Shown: positions 1 through 7,038 of the stretch, piece after piece
Layout of the letters: each line of letters opens with the position of its first letter
Position numbering within the stretch: position 1 is the stretch's first letter
Source: Croceibacterium_A sp966112795
GTDB taxonomy: Bacteria > Pseudomonadota > Alphaproteobacteria > Sphingomonadales > Sphingomonadaceae
DNA length: 24,637 nt
Reading direction: 5' to 3'
Assembly (NCBI GenBank): GCA_966112795.1
Contig: CBHWED010000021.1
Span: 1-24,637 of the forward strand
The notes under the pieces: model-generated
Told to the model about the DNA's origin: nothing
Databases searched by the model: none
What the model saw: the letters and a program-made list of their open reading frames with translations, nothing else
Position numbers and translations under genes: made by a program

Positions 1-2
1 TG

Positions 3-62
3 AACCGCCTGACGCGCGCGCAGGAGCGCGTCGGGCTCGGCGAGGCCGACCGGGCCGCCTGA
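3..62 (+). CDS. C-terminal tail of an unidentified protein (partial)
   Basis: The window opens inside a reading frame that gives 19 residues ending GLGEADRAA and a TGA at 60-62. The composition (Arg/Ala/Glu/Leu) and GC-rich codons fit the end of a normal chromosomal gene running rightward. The 5' part lies outside the window, so no function can be assigned. The other two forward frames are closed or run into low-quality sequence, which is the only reason for preferring this one. Confidence 0.4.
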   Translation, partial: NRLTRAQERVGLGEADRAA

Positions 63-306
63 CGGTCCGGCGACCCCACACCCAACGCAACCGCGCCCCA
101 CGTCACGAGTGAGGCGCGAGCCGCAGCAAATACCACTGCAGTCGCCGCTATTGGTCGAGTAAATTACATCGATGTCGGTCAGTCTTTCCTTTCTGCGGTT
201 GGCAGTCAGGAGGGAATGTGATCGCGAATTTCAGAACGCAGCGAAAAAAAGTTTGATTCGCACCTGATTTTGCGGATGATCATCGTAGCCAAGATGGGGA
301 AGCCAA

Positions 307-534
307 ATGTTAGCAGTCGATAAGTATACCGTGAGAGAATTGACCCTGGACGAAATCGGTATGGTGGGAGGCGGCACATTCACCAACGGTGACATTTGGG
401 ACGCTATCACGATGTCCACTCAGCCCTGTATTGCGACGACAACGTCCACCAGCACTATGGCCTGTTACTCGACCACGACCACTACAGCGACCACCACGAG
501 TGCGTGGTGTCAGTCGGGCACGTTTACATCGTAG
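307..534 (+). CDS. Small Thr/Cys-rich peptide with a double-glycine-type leader (candidate RiPP or bacteriocin precursor)
   Basis: This 75-residue protein has two unlike halves. Residues 1-23 look like a class II bacteriocin-type leader: a charged stretch with RELTLDEIGMV followed by three glycines (21-23), the place where peptidase-C39 transporters cut after GG. The remaining 52 residues contain 19 Thr, 7 Ser and 3 Cys (C41, C53, C68), with runs such as TTTST and TTTTTATTT between the cysteines. A GGGGA Shine-Dalgarno lies about 6 bases before the ATG. The gene uses TTA, AGA and many A/T-ending codons and is visibly less GC-rich than its neighbours, as is the 200 bp upstream, which suggests acquisition or relaxed selection. 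No maturation enzyme, C39 transporter or immunity gene is in the window. It could be a modified peptide, an unmodified secreted peptide or a remnant. The leader resemblance is seen; the function is inferred. Confidence 0.65.
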   Translation: MLAVDKYTVRELTLDEIGMVGGGTFTNGDIWDAITMSTQPCIATTTSTSTMACYSTTTTTATTTSAWCQSGTFTS

Positions 535-582
535 TCCCGCCTTTCAGGCGCTGTTCTGAGAAAGCGTTTTGACCACGGCGCT

Positions 583-614
583 GCGCATGCAGCCCTGTGG
601 CTGCCCGAATGCGC
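583..614. terminator. Nested stem-loop between convergent genes
   Basis: Outer arms GCGCAT (583-588) and ATGCGC (609-614) enclose inner arms GCAGCC (589-594) and GGCTGC (599-604) with a CTGT loop and a 4-nt bulge (605-608). It sits between the rightward peptide gene and leftward zapE, where it could end transcription from either side. No U-run follows on either strand, so a classical intrinsic terminator is not shown. Confidence 0.35.
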
Positions 615-660
615 ATCGACCAATCACCAGGTCGCAAATCCTCGAGCGCCTCGCCTCGGT

Positions 661-1758
661 TCAAGCCTTGCCGTGGCCTTCGGCCAAGTATTCAGCGCTC
701 TGCATTTCGATGAGCCGGCTGACCGTGCGCTCGAACTCGAAGCGGCCGTCTCCGGCGGGGTAGAGGTCCTCAGGCTCGGCCGCGGCCGTCGCGAACAGCT
801 TGACCTTGTTCTCGTAAAGCGCGTCGACCAGCGTGACGAAGCGCGCCGCCTCGTTGCGCATCTCGGGGCCCATTTCCGGGATGCCGACCACGATCACCGT
901 GTGATAGGCGTGCGCGATCGCGAGGTAATCCGCCGCGCCGCGTGGCTCGCCGCAAAGGCGCCTGAAGCTGAACACCGCAACGCCCTTGAGGCTCTTGGGC
1001 ACATGCAGCGTGCGGCCGCCGCCGAGCGCTAGGTCGGCCGAGGGAACGTGGGCGGCGTCGTCCGGCGGATAGTCGGTCAGGCGATAGAACGCCTCGCGCA
1101 CTTGCGCGGTGGCGGCATCGCCGAGCGGCGTGTGCCAGGTGTCGAGGCCGTCCAGGCGCTCGAGCCGATAGTCGTGCGGACCGTTGAGTTCGATGACCGC
1201 GAGTTCGCTCTCGATCAGGGTGATGAACGGCACGAAGTGCTCGCGGTTGAGCCCATCCTTGTAGAGGTCGCGCGGAGGACGGTTGGAGGTGGTGACCACG
1301 GTCACCCCTTCATCGACGATCAGCGCACGGAACAGCCGGCTCATGATCATCGCGTCGGCCGAATTGTTGACCACCATCTCGTCGAACGCGAGGCAGCGCA
1401 GTCCCTCGGCGAAGCGCTCGGCGACGAGCGGGATCGGATCGCCTTGTTCGGACTGGCGCACCTCCTTGAGGCGCGCATGGACCTCGAGCATGAACGCGTG
1501 GAAATGGGCGCGGCGCTTCTCCGGGATCGCCAGCGTCTCGTGGAACAGGTCCATCAGCATCGACTTGCCGCGGCCGACGCCGCCCCAGAGGTAGGCGCCG
1601 CGGACCGGCTCGGCCTTGCGGAACAGCTTGAGCAACCCGCGCGGCGGCTCGGCCTCGAGCTCGCGCTGGAGCACGTCGAGCCGCTCGGCTGCCGCCTGCT
1701 GTTCGGGATCGGGGCGCAGCTCGCCCGCTTCGACGAGCGCGCGATATTGCTCGAGCAA
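661..1758 (-). CDS. zapE: Cell division protein ZapE (AFG1-like ATPase)
   Basis: ZapE is an AFG1/LACE1-family P-loop ATPase; in E. coli it acts at the division site on FtsZ rings, and mitochondrial relatives act in protein quality control. With the chosen start the protein has 365 residues, near the family norm. Walker A is GGVGRGKSM (about 59-67), Walker B is CLAFDEM (about 122-128), followed by the family signature VVNNSADAMIM and the sensor region VVTTSNRPP. No in-frame ATG lies near the N-terminus. The TTG at 1758 gives MLEQYRALVEAGELRPDP, which matches usual ZapE N-termini and starts 5 bases after the sdhB stop; a CTG at 1767 overlapping the sdhB stop is the alternative. It is probably translated from the sdhB message. 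Identity is secure, the exact start less so. Confidence 0.9.
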   Translation of the reverse strand: MLEQYRALVEAGELRPDPEQQAAAERLDVLQRELEAEPPRGLLKLFRKAEPVRGAYLWGGVGRGKSMLMDLFHETLAIPEKRRAHFHAFMLEVHARLKEVRQSEQGDPIPLVAERFAEGLRCLAFDEMVVNNSADAMIMSRLFRALIVDEGVTVVTTSNRPPRDLYKDGLNREHFVPFITLIESELAVIELNGPHDYRLERLDGLDTWHTPLGDAATAQVREAFYRLTDYPPDDAAHVPSADLALGGGRTLHVPKSLKGVAVFSFRRLCGEPRGAADYLAIAHAYHTVIVVGIPEMGPEMRNEAARFVTLVDALYENKVKLFATAAAEPEDLYPAGDGRFEFERTVSRLIEMQSAEYLAEGHGKA

Positions 1759-1763
1759 TCCGC

Positions 1764-2546
1764 TCAGACCTGCCGCTCCACCTGGAGCTTCTTGATCTCG
1801 GCGATCGCCCGCGCCGGGTTCAGGCCCTTGGGACAGACGTTGGCGCAGTTCATGATCGTGTGGCAGCGGTAGAGCCGGAACGGGTCCTCGAGCGCGTCGA
1901 GCCGCTCGCCGGTCATCTCGTCGCGGCTGTCGGCCAGCCAACGGTAAGCCTGGAGCAGGATCGCCGGGCCGAGGAACTTGTCCGAATTCCACCAATAGCT
2001 CGGGCATGCGGTCGAGCAGCAGGCGCACAGGATGCACTCGTAGAGCCCGTCGAGCTTCTCGCGCTGCTCGGGGCTCTGCAGCCGCTCCTTGCCGCTCGGC
2101 GTGGTGGTCACGGTCTGCAGCCACGGGCGGATCGAGGCATACTGCGCGTAGAAGTTGGAGAAGTCGGGGACGAGGTCCTTGACCACTTCCATGTGCGGCA
2201 GCGGGGTGATGCGGATCTCGCCCTTGAGATCTTCCATCGCGGTCGTGCAGGCGAGGCCGTTGCGGCCGTTCATGTTCATCGAGCACGAGCCGCAGATGCC
2301 CTCGCGGCACGAGCGGCGGAAGGTCAGCGTCGGATCGATCTCGTTCTTGATCTTGATCAGCGCGTCGAGGACCATCGGCCCGGTCTGGTCGAGGTCGAGC
2401 TCGAAGGTATCGTAGCGCGGGTTCTCGCCGCTTTCCGGATCCCAGCGATAGATCCTGAACTTCTGCACGCGCTTCGCCCCGGCCGCCTTGTGCTCGCGGC
2501 CCTTGCCGGTGATCGTGCTGTTCTTCGGAAGCGTGAAGGTGGCCAT
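1764..2546 (-). CDS. sdhB: Succinate dehydrogenase iron-sulfur subunit
   Basis: SdhB carries electrons from the flavin of SdhA to quinone in Complex II at the inner membrane. The 260-residue protein has every cluster ligand: C80, C85, C88 and C100 for [2Fe-2S]; C171, C174, C177 and C238 for [4Fe-4S]; C181, C228 and C234 for [3Fe-4S]. The YWWNSDKFLGP segment matches the quinone-side Trp region. The ATG at 2546 gives a standard N-terminus. sdhA, sdhC and sdhD are not directly upstream; instead a divergent gene on the plus strand follows a 173-bp gap. So sdhB has its own promoter region here, and zapE follows it in the same direction. Confidence 0.97.
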   Translation of the reverse strand: MATFTLPKNSTITGKGREHKAAGAKRVQKFRIYRWDPESGENPRYDTFELDLDQTGPMVLDALIKIKNEIDPTLTFRRSCREGICGSCSMNMNGRNGLACTTAMEDLKGEIRITPLPHMEVVKDLVPDFSNFYAQYASIRPWLQTVTTTPSGKERLQSPEQREKLDGLYECILCACCSTACPSYWWNSDKFLGPAILLQAYRWLADSRDEMTGERLDALEDPFRLYRCHTIMNCANVCPKGLNPARAIAEIKKLQVERQV

Positions 2547-2618
2547 CGGCGAGTCCTGCTGCGTCGCGGCCTATCTAGCGCCTGCGCCGCGCGGGGCAAG
2601 CCGAGGGGGGCGCAATTA

Positions 2619-2660
2619 CGCGCGGCAAAAAAGATTCGCTGCATTTGTCGAATCCGCGCG
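2619..2660. repeat. Compound inverted repeat in the sdhB / DGPF-gene divergent promoter region
   Basis: Inner arms GATTCG (2633-2638) and CGAATC (2649-2654) are perfect and separated by 10 bases. Outer arms CGCGCGG (2619-2625) and CCGCGCG (2654-2660) are also perfect, with an A-rich 7-base bulge on the left. The right inner arm overlaps the TGTCGA element of the putative ECF promoter, so it could be an operator as well as a hairpin. Seen in the sequence; the role is inferred. Confidence 0.4.
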
Positions 2661-2672
2661 ACCTCGCTCGTC
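2646..2672 (+). promoter_or_regulatory. Putative ECF42-dependent promoter of the DGPF gene
   Basis: TGTCGA at 2646-2651 is followed after exactly 17 bases by CGTC at 2669-2672. As I recall, the ECF42 sigma group described in Streptomyces venezuelae uses TGTCGA at -35 and CG(A/T)C at -10. The element lies about 50 bases before the ATG of the DGPF gene, whose neighbour is an ECF42-type sigma factor, so motif, spacing and context agree. No transcript data exist here. Confidence 0.55.
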
Positions 2673-2719
2673 GCGGCGATAGAAGGCCAATCACGGCCTT
2701 CCCGACGAGGAGATGGACG

Positions 2720-3145
2720 ATGCGTGTGATTGTGTTCGTGAAAGCGACCGAGGACAGCGAAGCGGGCGCGATGCCCTCTGCTGAGCTGATCGAGGCGATG
2801 GGCAAGTACAACGAGGAACTGATCAACGCCGGGATCATGGTCGGCGGCGACGGGCTCAAGCCCAGCGCGCAAGGCAAGCGGATCGCCTTCGACGGCGCCA
2901 GCCGCAAGGTCACGGACGGGCCATTCGCCGAGACGCGCGAGCTGGTCGCCGGGTTCTGGATCTGGGAGGTCAAGGACATGGACGAGGCGGTCGAATGGGC
3001 CAAGCGTTGCCCGAACCCGATGCCCGGGCCGAGCGACCTCGAGCTGCGCCCGGTGGTCGAGTTCGAGACCGACTTCGCCGAGGCGATGACCGAGGAAGGC
3101 GCGGCGATCCACGAACGCAACCGGCAGCGGCTCGAAGGCGAATAG
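2720..3145 (+). CDS. YCII-related (DGPF domain) protein
   Basis: A 141-residue protein of the YCII/DGPF family: a ferredoxin-like fold beginning MRVIVFVKAT, with the hallmark DGPFAE at residues 66-71 followed by ETRELVAGFWIWEV. Family members are small, often dimeric, and biochemically little understood. The ATG at 2720 is preceded by GAGGAG at about 2707-2712; upstream extension into 2645 lacks conserved sequence and was rejected. The ECF42-type sigma factor gene starts 58 bases downstream in the same direction. Linkage of DGPF genes with ECF42 sigma factors is a known pattern, and DGPF genes are reported sigma targets, so this gene is probably both cotranscribed with and controlled by its neighbour. 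Substrate and reaction are unknown. Confidence 0.9.
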   Translation: MRVIVFVKATEDSEAGAMPSAELIEAMGKYNEELINAGIMVGGDGLKPSAQGKRIAFDGASRKVTDGPFAETRELVAGFWIWEVKDMDEAVEWAKRCPNPMPGPSDLELRPVVEFETDFAEAMTEEGAAIHERNRQRLEGE

Positions 3146-3177
3146 GGGCGGTTTCGCTGCGCCGCCGCTTGCCTCCT

Positions 3178-3197
3178 CTTGTCGCTTCGGGGACAAG
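3178..3197 (+). promoter_or_regulatory. Small hairpin overlapping the ribosome binding region of the sigma gene
   Basis: CTTGTC (3178-3183) pairs with GACAAG (3192-3197) over an 8-base loop, ending 6 bases before the sigma factor ATG at 3204. The purine-rich AAGGCGGG that must serve as Shine-Dalgarno is partly inside the 3' arm, so folding could lower initiation. The stem is short; the regulatory role is a guess. Confidence 0.25.
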
Positions 3198-3203
3198 GCG
3201 GGC

Positions 3204-4463
3204 ATGGCGGCGGGCGAGACGCAGCGGGCGATCGAGGCGGTTTTCCGGATCGAGCGGGCGCGGCTCATCGCGAGCCTCGCCCGCATGGTTCGCGATGTCG
3301 ACCGGGCCGAGGAGCTGGCGCAGGACGCGCTGCTGATCGCGCTTGCCGAATGGCCCAAGCGCGGCGTGCCGGACAATCCCGGAGCCTGGCTGATGGCCGC
3401 CGCCAAGCGCCGCGCGATCGACGGCATCCGCCACGAGGAAATGCGCGCGCGCAAGCACGCCGAAATCGCCCGCGAGCTCGAGGAAGCCGACAGCAGCGTC
3501 GAGGATATCGAGGCGGCGATGGACGACGATCTCGGCGACGAACTGCTCGGGCTGATCTTCACCGCTTGCCACCCGGTGATTTCCGCCGAGGCGCGCGCGG
3601 CGATGACGCTGCGGTTGATCGGCGGGCTGACCACCGAGGAGATCGCGCGCGCGTTCCTGACGAGCGAGCCGACGATCGCGCAGCGGATCGTGCGGGCGAA
3701 GAAGGCGATCGGCAGCGCCGGGCTCGCGTTCGAGGTCCCGCGGGGCGCCGAGCGGGCCGGGCGGCTGGGGTCGGTGCTCGCGGTGATCTACCTGATCTTC
3801 AACGAAGGCTACGCGGCGACGTCGGGCGACGATCTGGTGCGGCCGGCGCTCTGCGCCGAGGCGCAGCGGCTCGGACGGATTCTCGCCGGGCTGATGCCCG
3901 CGGAGCCCGAAGTGCTGGGGCTGCTCGCGTTGATGGAGCTGCAGGCCTCGCGGTTGTCGGCGCGGGCCGGGCCGGACGGCGCTTTCGTGCCGCTGACCGA
4001 GCAGAACCGTGCGCGCTGGGACCAGCTGCTGATCCGCCGCGGGCTCGACGCGTTGGCCCGGGCCGAAGCGCTCGGCGGCGCGAGTGGGCCGTATGCGCTG
4101 CAGGCCGCGCTCGCCGCGTGCCACGCGCGGGCCCGCCGGGCCGAGGAGACCGACTGGCGGCGGATCGCCGCGCTCTACGACAGGCTCGCCCAGGTCATGC
4201 CGTCGCCGGTGGTCGAGCTCAACCGCGCGGTGGCGCACAGCATGGCGTTCGGGCCCGAGGCGGGCCTCGAGCTGGTCGACCGGATCGCCGGCGACGCGGC
4301 GCTGCGCAACTACGCGCCGCTGCCCGCGGCGAGGGGCGACTTCCTGTTTCGCGCAGGCCGGCTCGCGGAGGCGCGCGCGGCGTTCGAAGCGGCTGCGAGG
4401 CTGACCCGGAACGAGCGCGAACGCGCGTTCCTGCTGTCCCGCGCAGCCGCGTGCCTCACCTGA
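3204..4463 (+). CDS. ECF RNA polymerase sigma factor, ECF42 type with C-terminal TPR-like extension
   Basis: The 419-residue protein has a sigma-2 region at about 10-80 (with DRAEELAQDALLIALAEWP and the AWLMAAAKRRAID segment) and a sigma-4 region at about 110-170 (LIFTACHPVISAEARAAMTLRLIGGLTTEEIARAF). About 240 further residues of helical repeats follow, including a NEGY motif and VELNRAVA, typical of the ECF42 group. Such proteins usually lack a classical anti-sigma factor, and the extension itself is thought to control activity; none is seen here. The ATG at 3204 gives a complete sigma-2 domain. The upstream DGPF gene is the expected partner. Its stop lies 3 bases from the end of the convergent ATP-grasp gene. 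Confidence 0.93.
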   Translation: MAAGETQRAIEAVFRIERARLIASLARMVRDVDRAEELAQDALLIALAEWPKRGVPDNPGAWLMAAAKRRAIDGIRHEEMRARKHAEIARELEEADSSVEDIEAAMDDDLGDELLGLIFTACHPVISAEARAAMTLRLIGGLTTEEIARAFLTSEPTIAQRIVRAKKAIGSAGLAFEVPRGAERAGRLGSVLAVIYLIFNEGYAATSGDDLVRPALCAEAQRLGRILAGLMPAEPEVLGLLALMELQASRLSARAGPDGAFVPLTEQNRARWDQLLIRRGLDALARAEALGGASGPYALQAALAACHARARRAEETDWRRIAALYDRLAQVMPSPVVELNRAVAHSMAFGPEAGLELVDRIAGDAALRNYAPLPAARGDFLFRAGRLAEARAAFEAAARLTRNERERAFLLSRAAACLT

Positions 4464-4466
4464 GAA

Positions 4467-5501
4467 TCAGCCGATCAGCCCCCAGCGGCGCATCGAATCC
4501 GCGAGGATCGTCTCGATCAGCTGCGCATGCGTGAGCCCGGCGAGCTTGGCGGCGCGGCCGAAGACCTTTTCCGACCACAGGTTGCAATTGAGGTTGACCT
4601 CGAGGAACGTGACCTCGCCGGTCGCCTCGTCGACGCGGAACTCGAAGCGGCCGTAATCGAACGGGCGGTACTCGGCGAAGAGCTTGGCGGTGTACTCGGA
4701 GATCAGCGCCGAGACCTTCTCGTCCTCGAACGCGTCGAGCGAGTACTTCGCGCTGCGGTCGACGAGGTCGCGCTTCTCGTAATAGGTGCGCAAGTGGCTC
4801 GGGTCGGCCTGGCGGAAGATCATCTTCGGCAGGATCACCGGGTCGCCGATCGTGATCACCGGCACCTCGACGTCGCTGCCGACGAGGAACGGTTCGACGA
4901 TCGCGTCGTGGCCTTCCTCGTGCAGTTCGGCGACGGCGAGCTTGACCCCGGCCCAGTCGGTCGCGTCGCGCACGCCCCAGCTCGCCGAAGAGGCGTTGGG
5001 CTTGATCACCCAGCGCTCGGCCGGCGGGCAGGTCGCCTCGGTGACCGGCGCGCCGCGGCGGTAGATCGCCCACGGCGCGGTCGGCACGCCGGCGGCGAGC
5101 GCGGCGCGCTTGGCCAGCGCCTTGTCGTCGCTGAGCCCGCGCAGGATCGGGCTCGCGCCGACGAACGGCAGGCCGAGCCGGGTGCACAGCAGCGGGCAGA
5201 GCATCTCCGAGTTGAGGAACCCGGCGCGATTGAGCAGCGGAAACACGAAGTCGGCCTCTGGTCGCTCGAACAGCACCTCGTGGCTGTTGGCGAGCTGGAG
5301 ATTGAGCCCGAGCTCCTCGAGGATCGTGCGAATCTCGACGTGGTAGACCGCGTGGTTGCCGTCCTCGGGGTGCAGGCCGCCTTGCCACAGTGCGTGCTTG
5401 GCGATGAACAGGACGCGCAGGCGCTCCTTGGCCTCGGCTGGGATGGTCAGAGGCACGATTGGGCGATTAATCGACGTTAGCAACGCGGGAGAGCCTTTCA
5501 T
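4467..5501 (-). CDS. ATP-grasp ligase-like protein (D-Ala-D-Ala ligase superfamily), function unknown
   Basis: A 344-residue protein with the order of a D-alanine-D-alanine-ligase fold. An N-terminal domain has LPFVGASP and LSDDKALAKRAALAAGVPTAPWA (about 111-145). ATP-grasp elements follow: WVIKPNASSASWG (164-176), VEPFLVGSDVEVPVI (202-216), and the metal-binding strand FLEVNLNCNLWSEK (299-312, with E301 and N303). In true Ddl enzymes the last motif reads close to LEVNTxPGMT, so the acceptor site here is different. It probably forms an amide or peptide-type bond using ATP, substrate unknown. The ATG at 5501 is chosen because the frame upstream overlaps the divergent gene; a GTG around I15-V16 is an alternative. 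It diverges from the PLP-enzyme gene over 61 bp, which suggests shared control. Confidence 0.8.
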   Translation of the reverse strand: MKGSPALLTSINRPIVPLTIPAEAKERLRVLFIAKHALWQGGLHPEDGNHAVYHVEIRTILEELGLNLQLANSHEVLFERPEADFVFPLLNRAGFLNSEMLCPLLCTRLGLPFVGASPILRGLSDDKALAKRAALAAGVPTAPWAIYRRGAPVTEATCPPAERWVIKPNASSASWGVRDATDWAGVKLAVAELHEEGHDAIVEPFLVGSDVEVPVITIGDPVILPKMIFRQADPSHLRTYYEKRDLVDRSAKYSLDAFEDEKVSALISEYTAKLFAEYRPFDYGRFEFRVDEATGEVTFLEVNLNCNLWSEKVFGRAAKLAGLTHAQLIETILADSMRRWGLIG

Positions 5502-5502
5502 C

Positions 5503-5528
5503 CGAAAAGTTTCGCGCCCATATGGGCG
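5503..5528. promoter_or_regulatory. Palindromic operator candidate in a divergent promoter
   Basis: CGCCCATATGGGCG at 5515-5528 is a perfect 14-bp palindrome near the middle of the 61-bp gap between the ATP-grasp and PLP genes. Directly beside it, CGAAA (5503-5507) and TTTCG (5510-5514) form a second short inverted repeat. Two-fold symmetry in a divergent gap this short suggests a dimeric regulator acting on both genes. No regulator gene is adjacent. Confidence 0.5.
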
Positions 5529-5562
5529 TCGTGCGGTCGCAGCAAACCCCCAATTTTCTCTT

Positions 5563-7038
5563 ATGCCCCTGACACGCGAATTCCGGCTTCCGACGCTGGT
5601 ACCGGATATTGAACCCGATGAGGCCGCGCTGCGCGCGGTGGCGCTGCTTGCGAGCGGCGGCGATTCCCGAATCACGCTCGATCGCGAGACCGGTCTCAAC
5701 AAGTACCTCTCGGGACCCTATCCGCGGACCACGCTGGCCTACGCCTCGTCGACCGCCAACGATCTGTCGCGCGCGGCCTTCGCGCACGTGACGGCGCTGG
5801 CGGCCGAACGCAGCGGCGACGACGAGGCGCGGCTCGAGCGGCTGCGCGCCCGCTTGCGCGCAGCTTACCGCTTGCCCGACGACTGCGCGGTGGTCTTCGC
5901 CCCGTCGGGGACCGACCTCGAATACGTCGCGCTGGCCTGCGTCGCCGGGCTGGCGCCGGGCGGGATCCACAATGTGTTGCTCGGCGCCGACGAAGTGGGC
6001 AGCGGGTGCATCCAGTCGGCGCACGGGCGCTTCTTCGCCGAAGTCACGGCGCGCGGGGTTCCGGTCACGCCGGGGCAATGCGTCGCGGGGCTCGAGCGGG
6101 TCAGCCTCGCCGACGTGCCGGTCCGCTGTGCACAGGGCTCGGCGCGCACGAGCGCCGAAGTCGCTTCCGACATCGAGACCGAGCTCGCGCTGGCGCGCGG
6201 GATGTCGCGCCACACATTGGTCCACGCGGTGCACGGGTCGAAGACCGGGCTGATCCTGCCCGAGGTCGCCGAGATCGACCACCTGCAGCGCGAGTGGGGT
6301 GAAGCGGCGACGTTCGTCATCGACGCCTGCCAGGCGCGGATCACCACCGAGGCGCTGCACGACTACCTCGACCGTGAGGCGATCGTGTTCCTGACCGGCT
6401 CCAAGTTCATGGGTGGTCCGCCCTTCAACGGCTTCGCGGTGATCCCCGCCGCCGTCGCGCGGCGCGCCGGCATGCTGCCGGCCGGGCTTGCCGGAGTGTT
6501 CAGCCGCGCCGAGTGGCCGGCTGGCTGGCCCGGCCGCGAGGTGCTGCCGGACGAAGGCAACGCCGGGCTGTGGCTGCGCTTCGAAGCGTCGATCTTCGAG
6601 CTCGAGCGGTTCCAGGCCTTGCCGATGGCCGACATCGAACGGGTCATCGGTGCCTTCCAGCACGCGTTGCGCGACGAGCTCGTCCAGCCGCTGGCGCTCG
6701 AGCTGGTGCGGCCCTCGGCCCCCGGAGAGGCCGACGAGGAGGTCGAGCACCCGATCGAGATGCGTACGCTGGTGACGCTCGACGTCAGCAGCCTCCCGAC
6801 CGCGCGCCGGTTCGAGGATGCCCAGCGGGTCCACCGCGAGCTGGCACTGTCGGGCATCCGCCTCGGCCAGCCGGCGCGCTGCGTGCGCACCGAGAGCCTC
6901 GAGTGGGGCGGGACCTTGCGCGTCGGCCTGTCGATGCCGCAGATCGTCGAGTTCGCGGCGTTCGAGGATGACATGCTCCGCGCCGCGCTGCGCCGCGACA
7001 TGCGGCGCATCGCCGAGGCGCTGAGAGACGCAGGCTAG
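5563..7038 (+). CDS. Fold-type-I PLP-dependent enzyme (aminotransferase class V-like), function unknown
   Basis: A 491-residue protein with the landmarks of a fold-type-I pyridoxal-phosphate enzyme: phosphate-binding APSGTD (113-118), HAVHGSKTGLILP (221-233), an aspartate for the pyridine nitrogen in FVIDACQARI (D254), and a Schiff-base lysine in FLTGSKFMGGPPFNGF (K281). The layout resembles aminotransferase class V and cysteine-desulfurase-like proteins, but the PPFNGF segment and the long C-terminal part do not match a family I can name. The ATG at 5563 is chosen because upstream sequence belongs to the divergent promoter. The gene ends within a CTAG (7035-7038) shared with the stop of the convergent nucleotidyltransferase gene. 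It probably acts on an amino acid or amino sugar with the neighbouring ATP-grasp protein; that link is inferred from position only. Confidence 0.8.
   Translation: MPLTREFRLPTLVPDIEPDEAALRAVALLASGGDSRITLDRETGLNKYLSGPYPRTTLAYASSTANDLSRAAFAHVTALAAERSGDDEARLERLRARLRAAYRLPDDCAVVFAPSGTDLEYVALACVAGLAPGGIHNVLLGADEVGSGCIQSAHGRFFAEVTARGVPVTPGQCVAGLERVSLADVPVRCAQGSARTSAEVASDIETELALARGMSRHTLVHAVHGSKTGLILPEVAEIDHLQREWGEAATFVIDACQARITTEALHDYLDREAIVFLTGSKFMGGPPFNGFAVIPAAVARRAGMLPAGLAGVFSRAEWPAGWPGREVLPDEGNAGLWLRFEASIFELERFQALPMADIERVIGAFQHALRDELVQPLALELVRPSAPGEADEEVEHPIEMRTLVTLDVSSLPTARRFEDAQRVHRELALSGIRLGQPARCVRTESLEWGGTLRVGLSMPQIVEFAAFEDDMLRAALRRDMRRIAEALRDAG

Noticed and set aside
208..256. AGGAGGG followed by ATGTGA and an overlapping 12-codon GTG frame upstream of the small peptide gene
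   Set aside because: The Shine-Dalgarno-like run is only 1-3 bases from these starts, too close for normal initiation, and nothing suggests a leader peptide.
661..2310. One 549-codon frame spanning zapE and the sdhB region
   Set aside because: Only the part from 1758 leftward is ZapE; the N-terminal 184 codons are an out-of-frame reading of sdhB.
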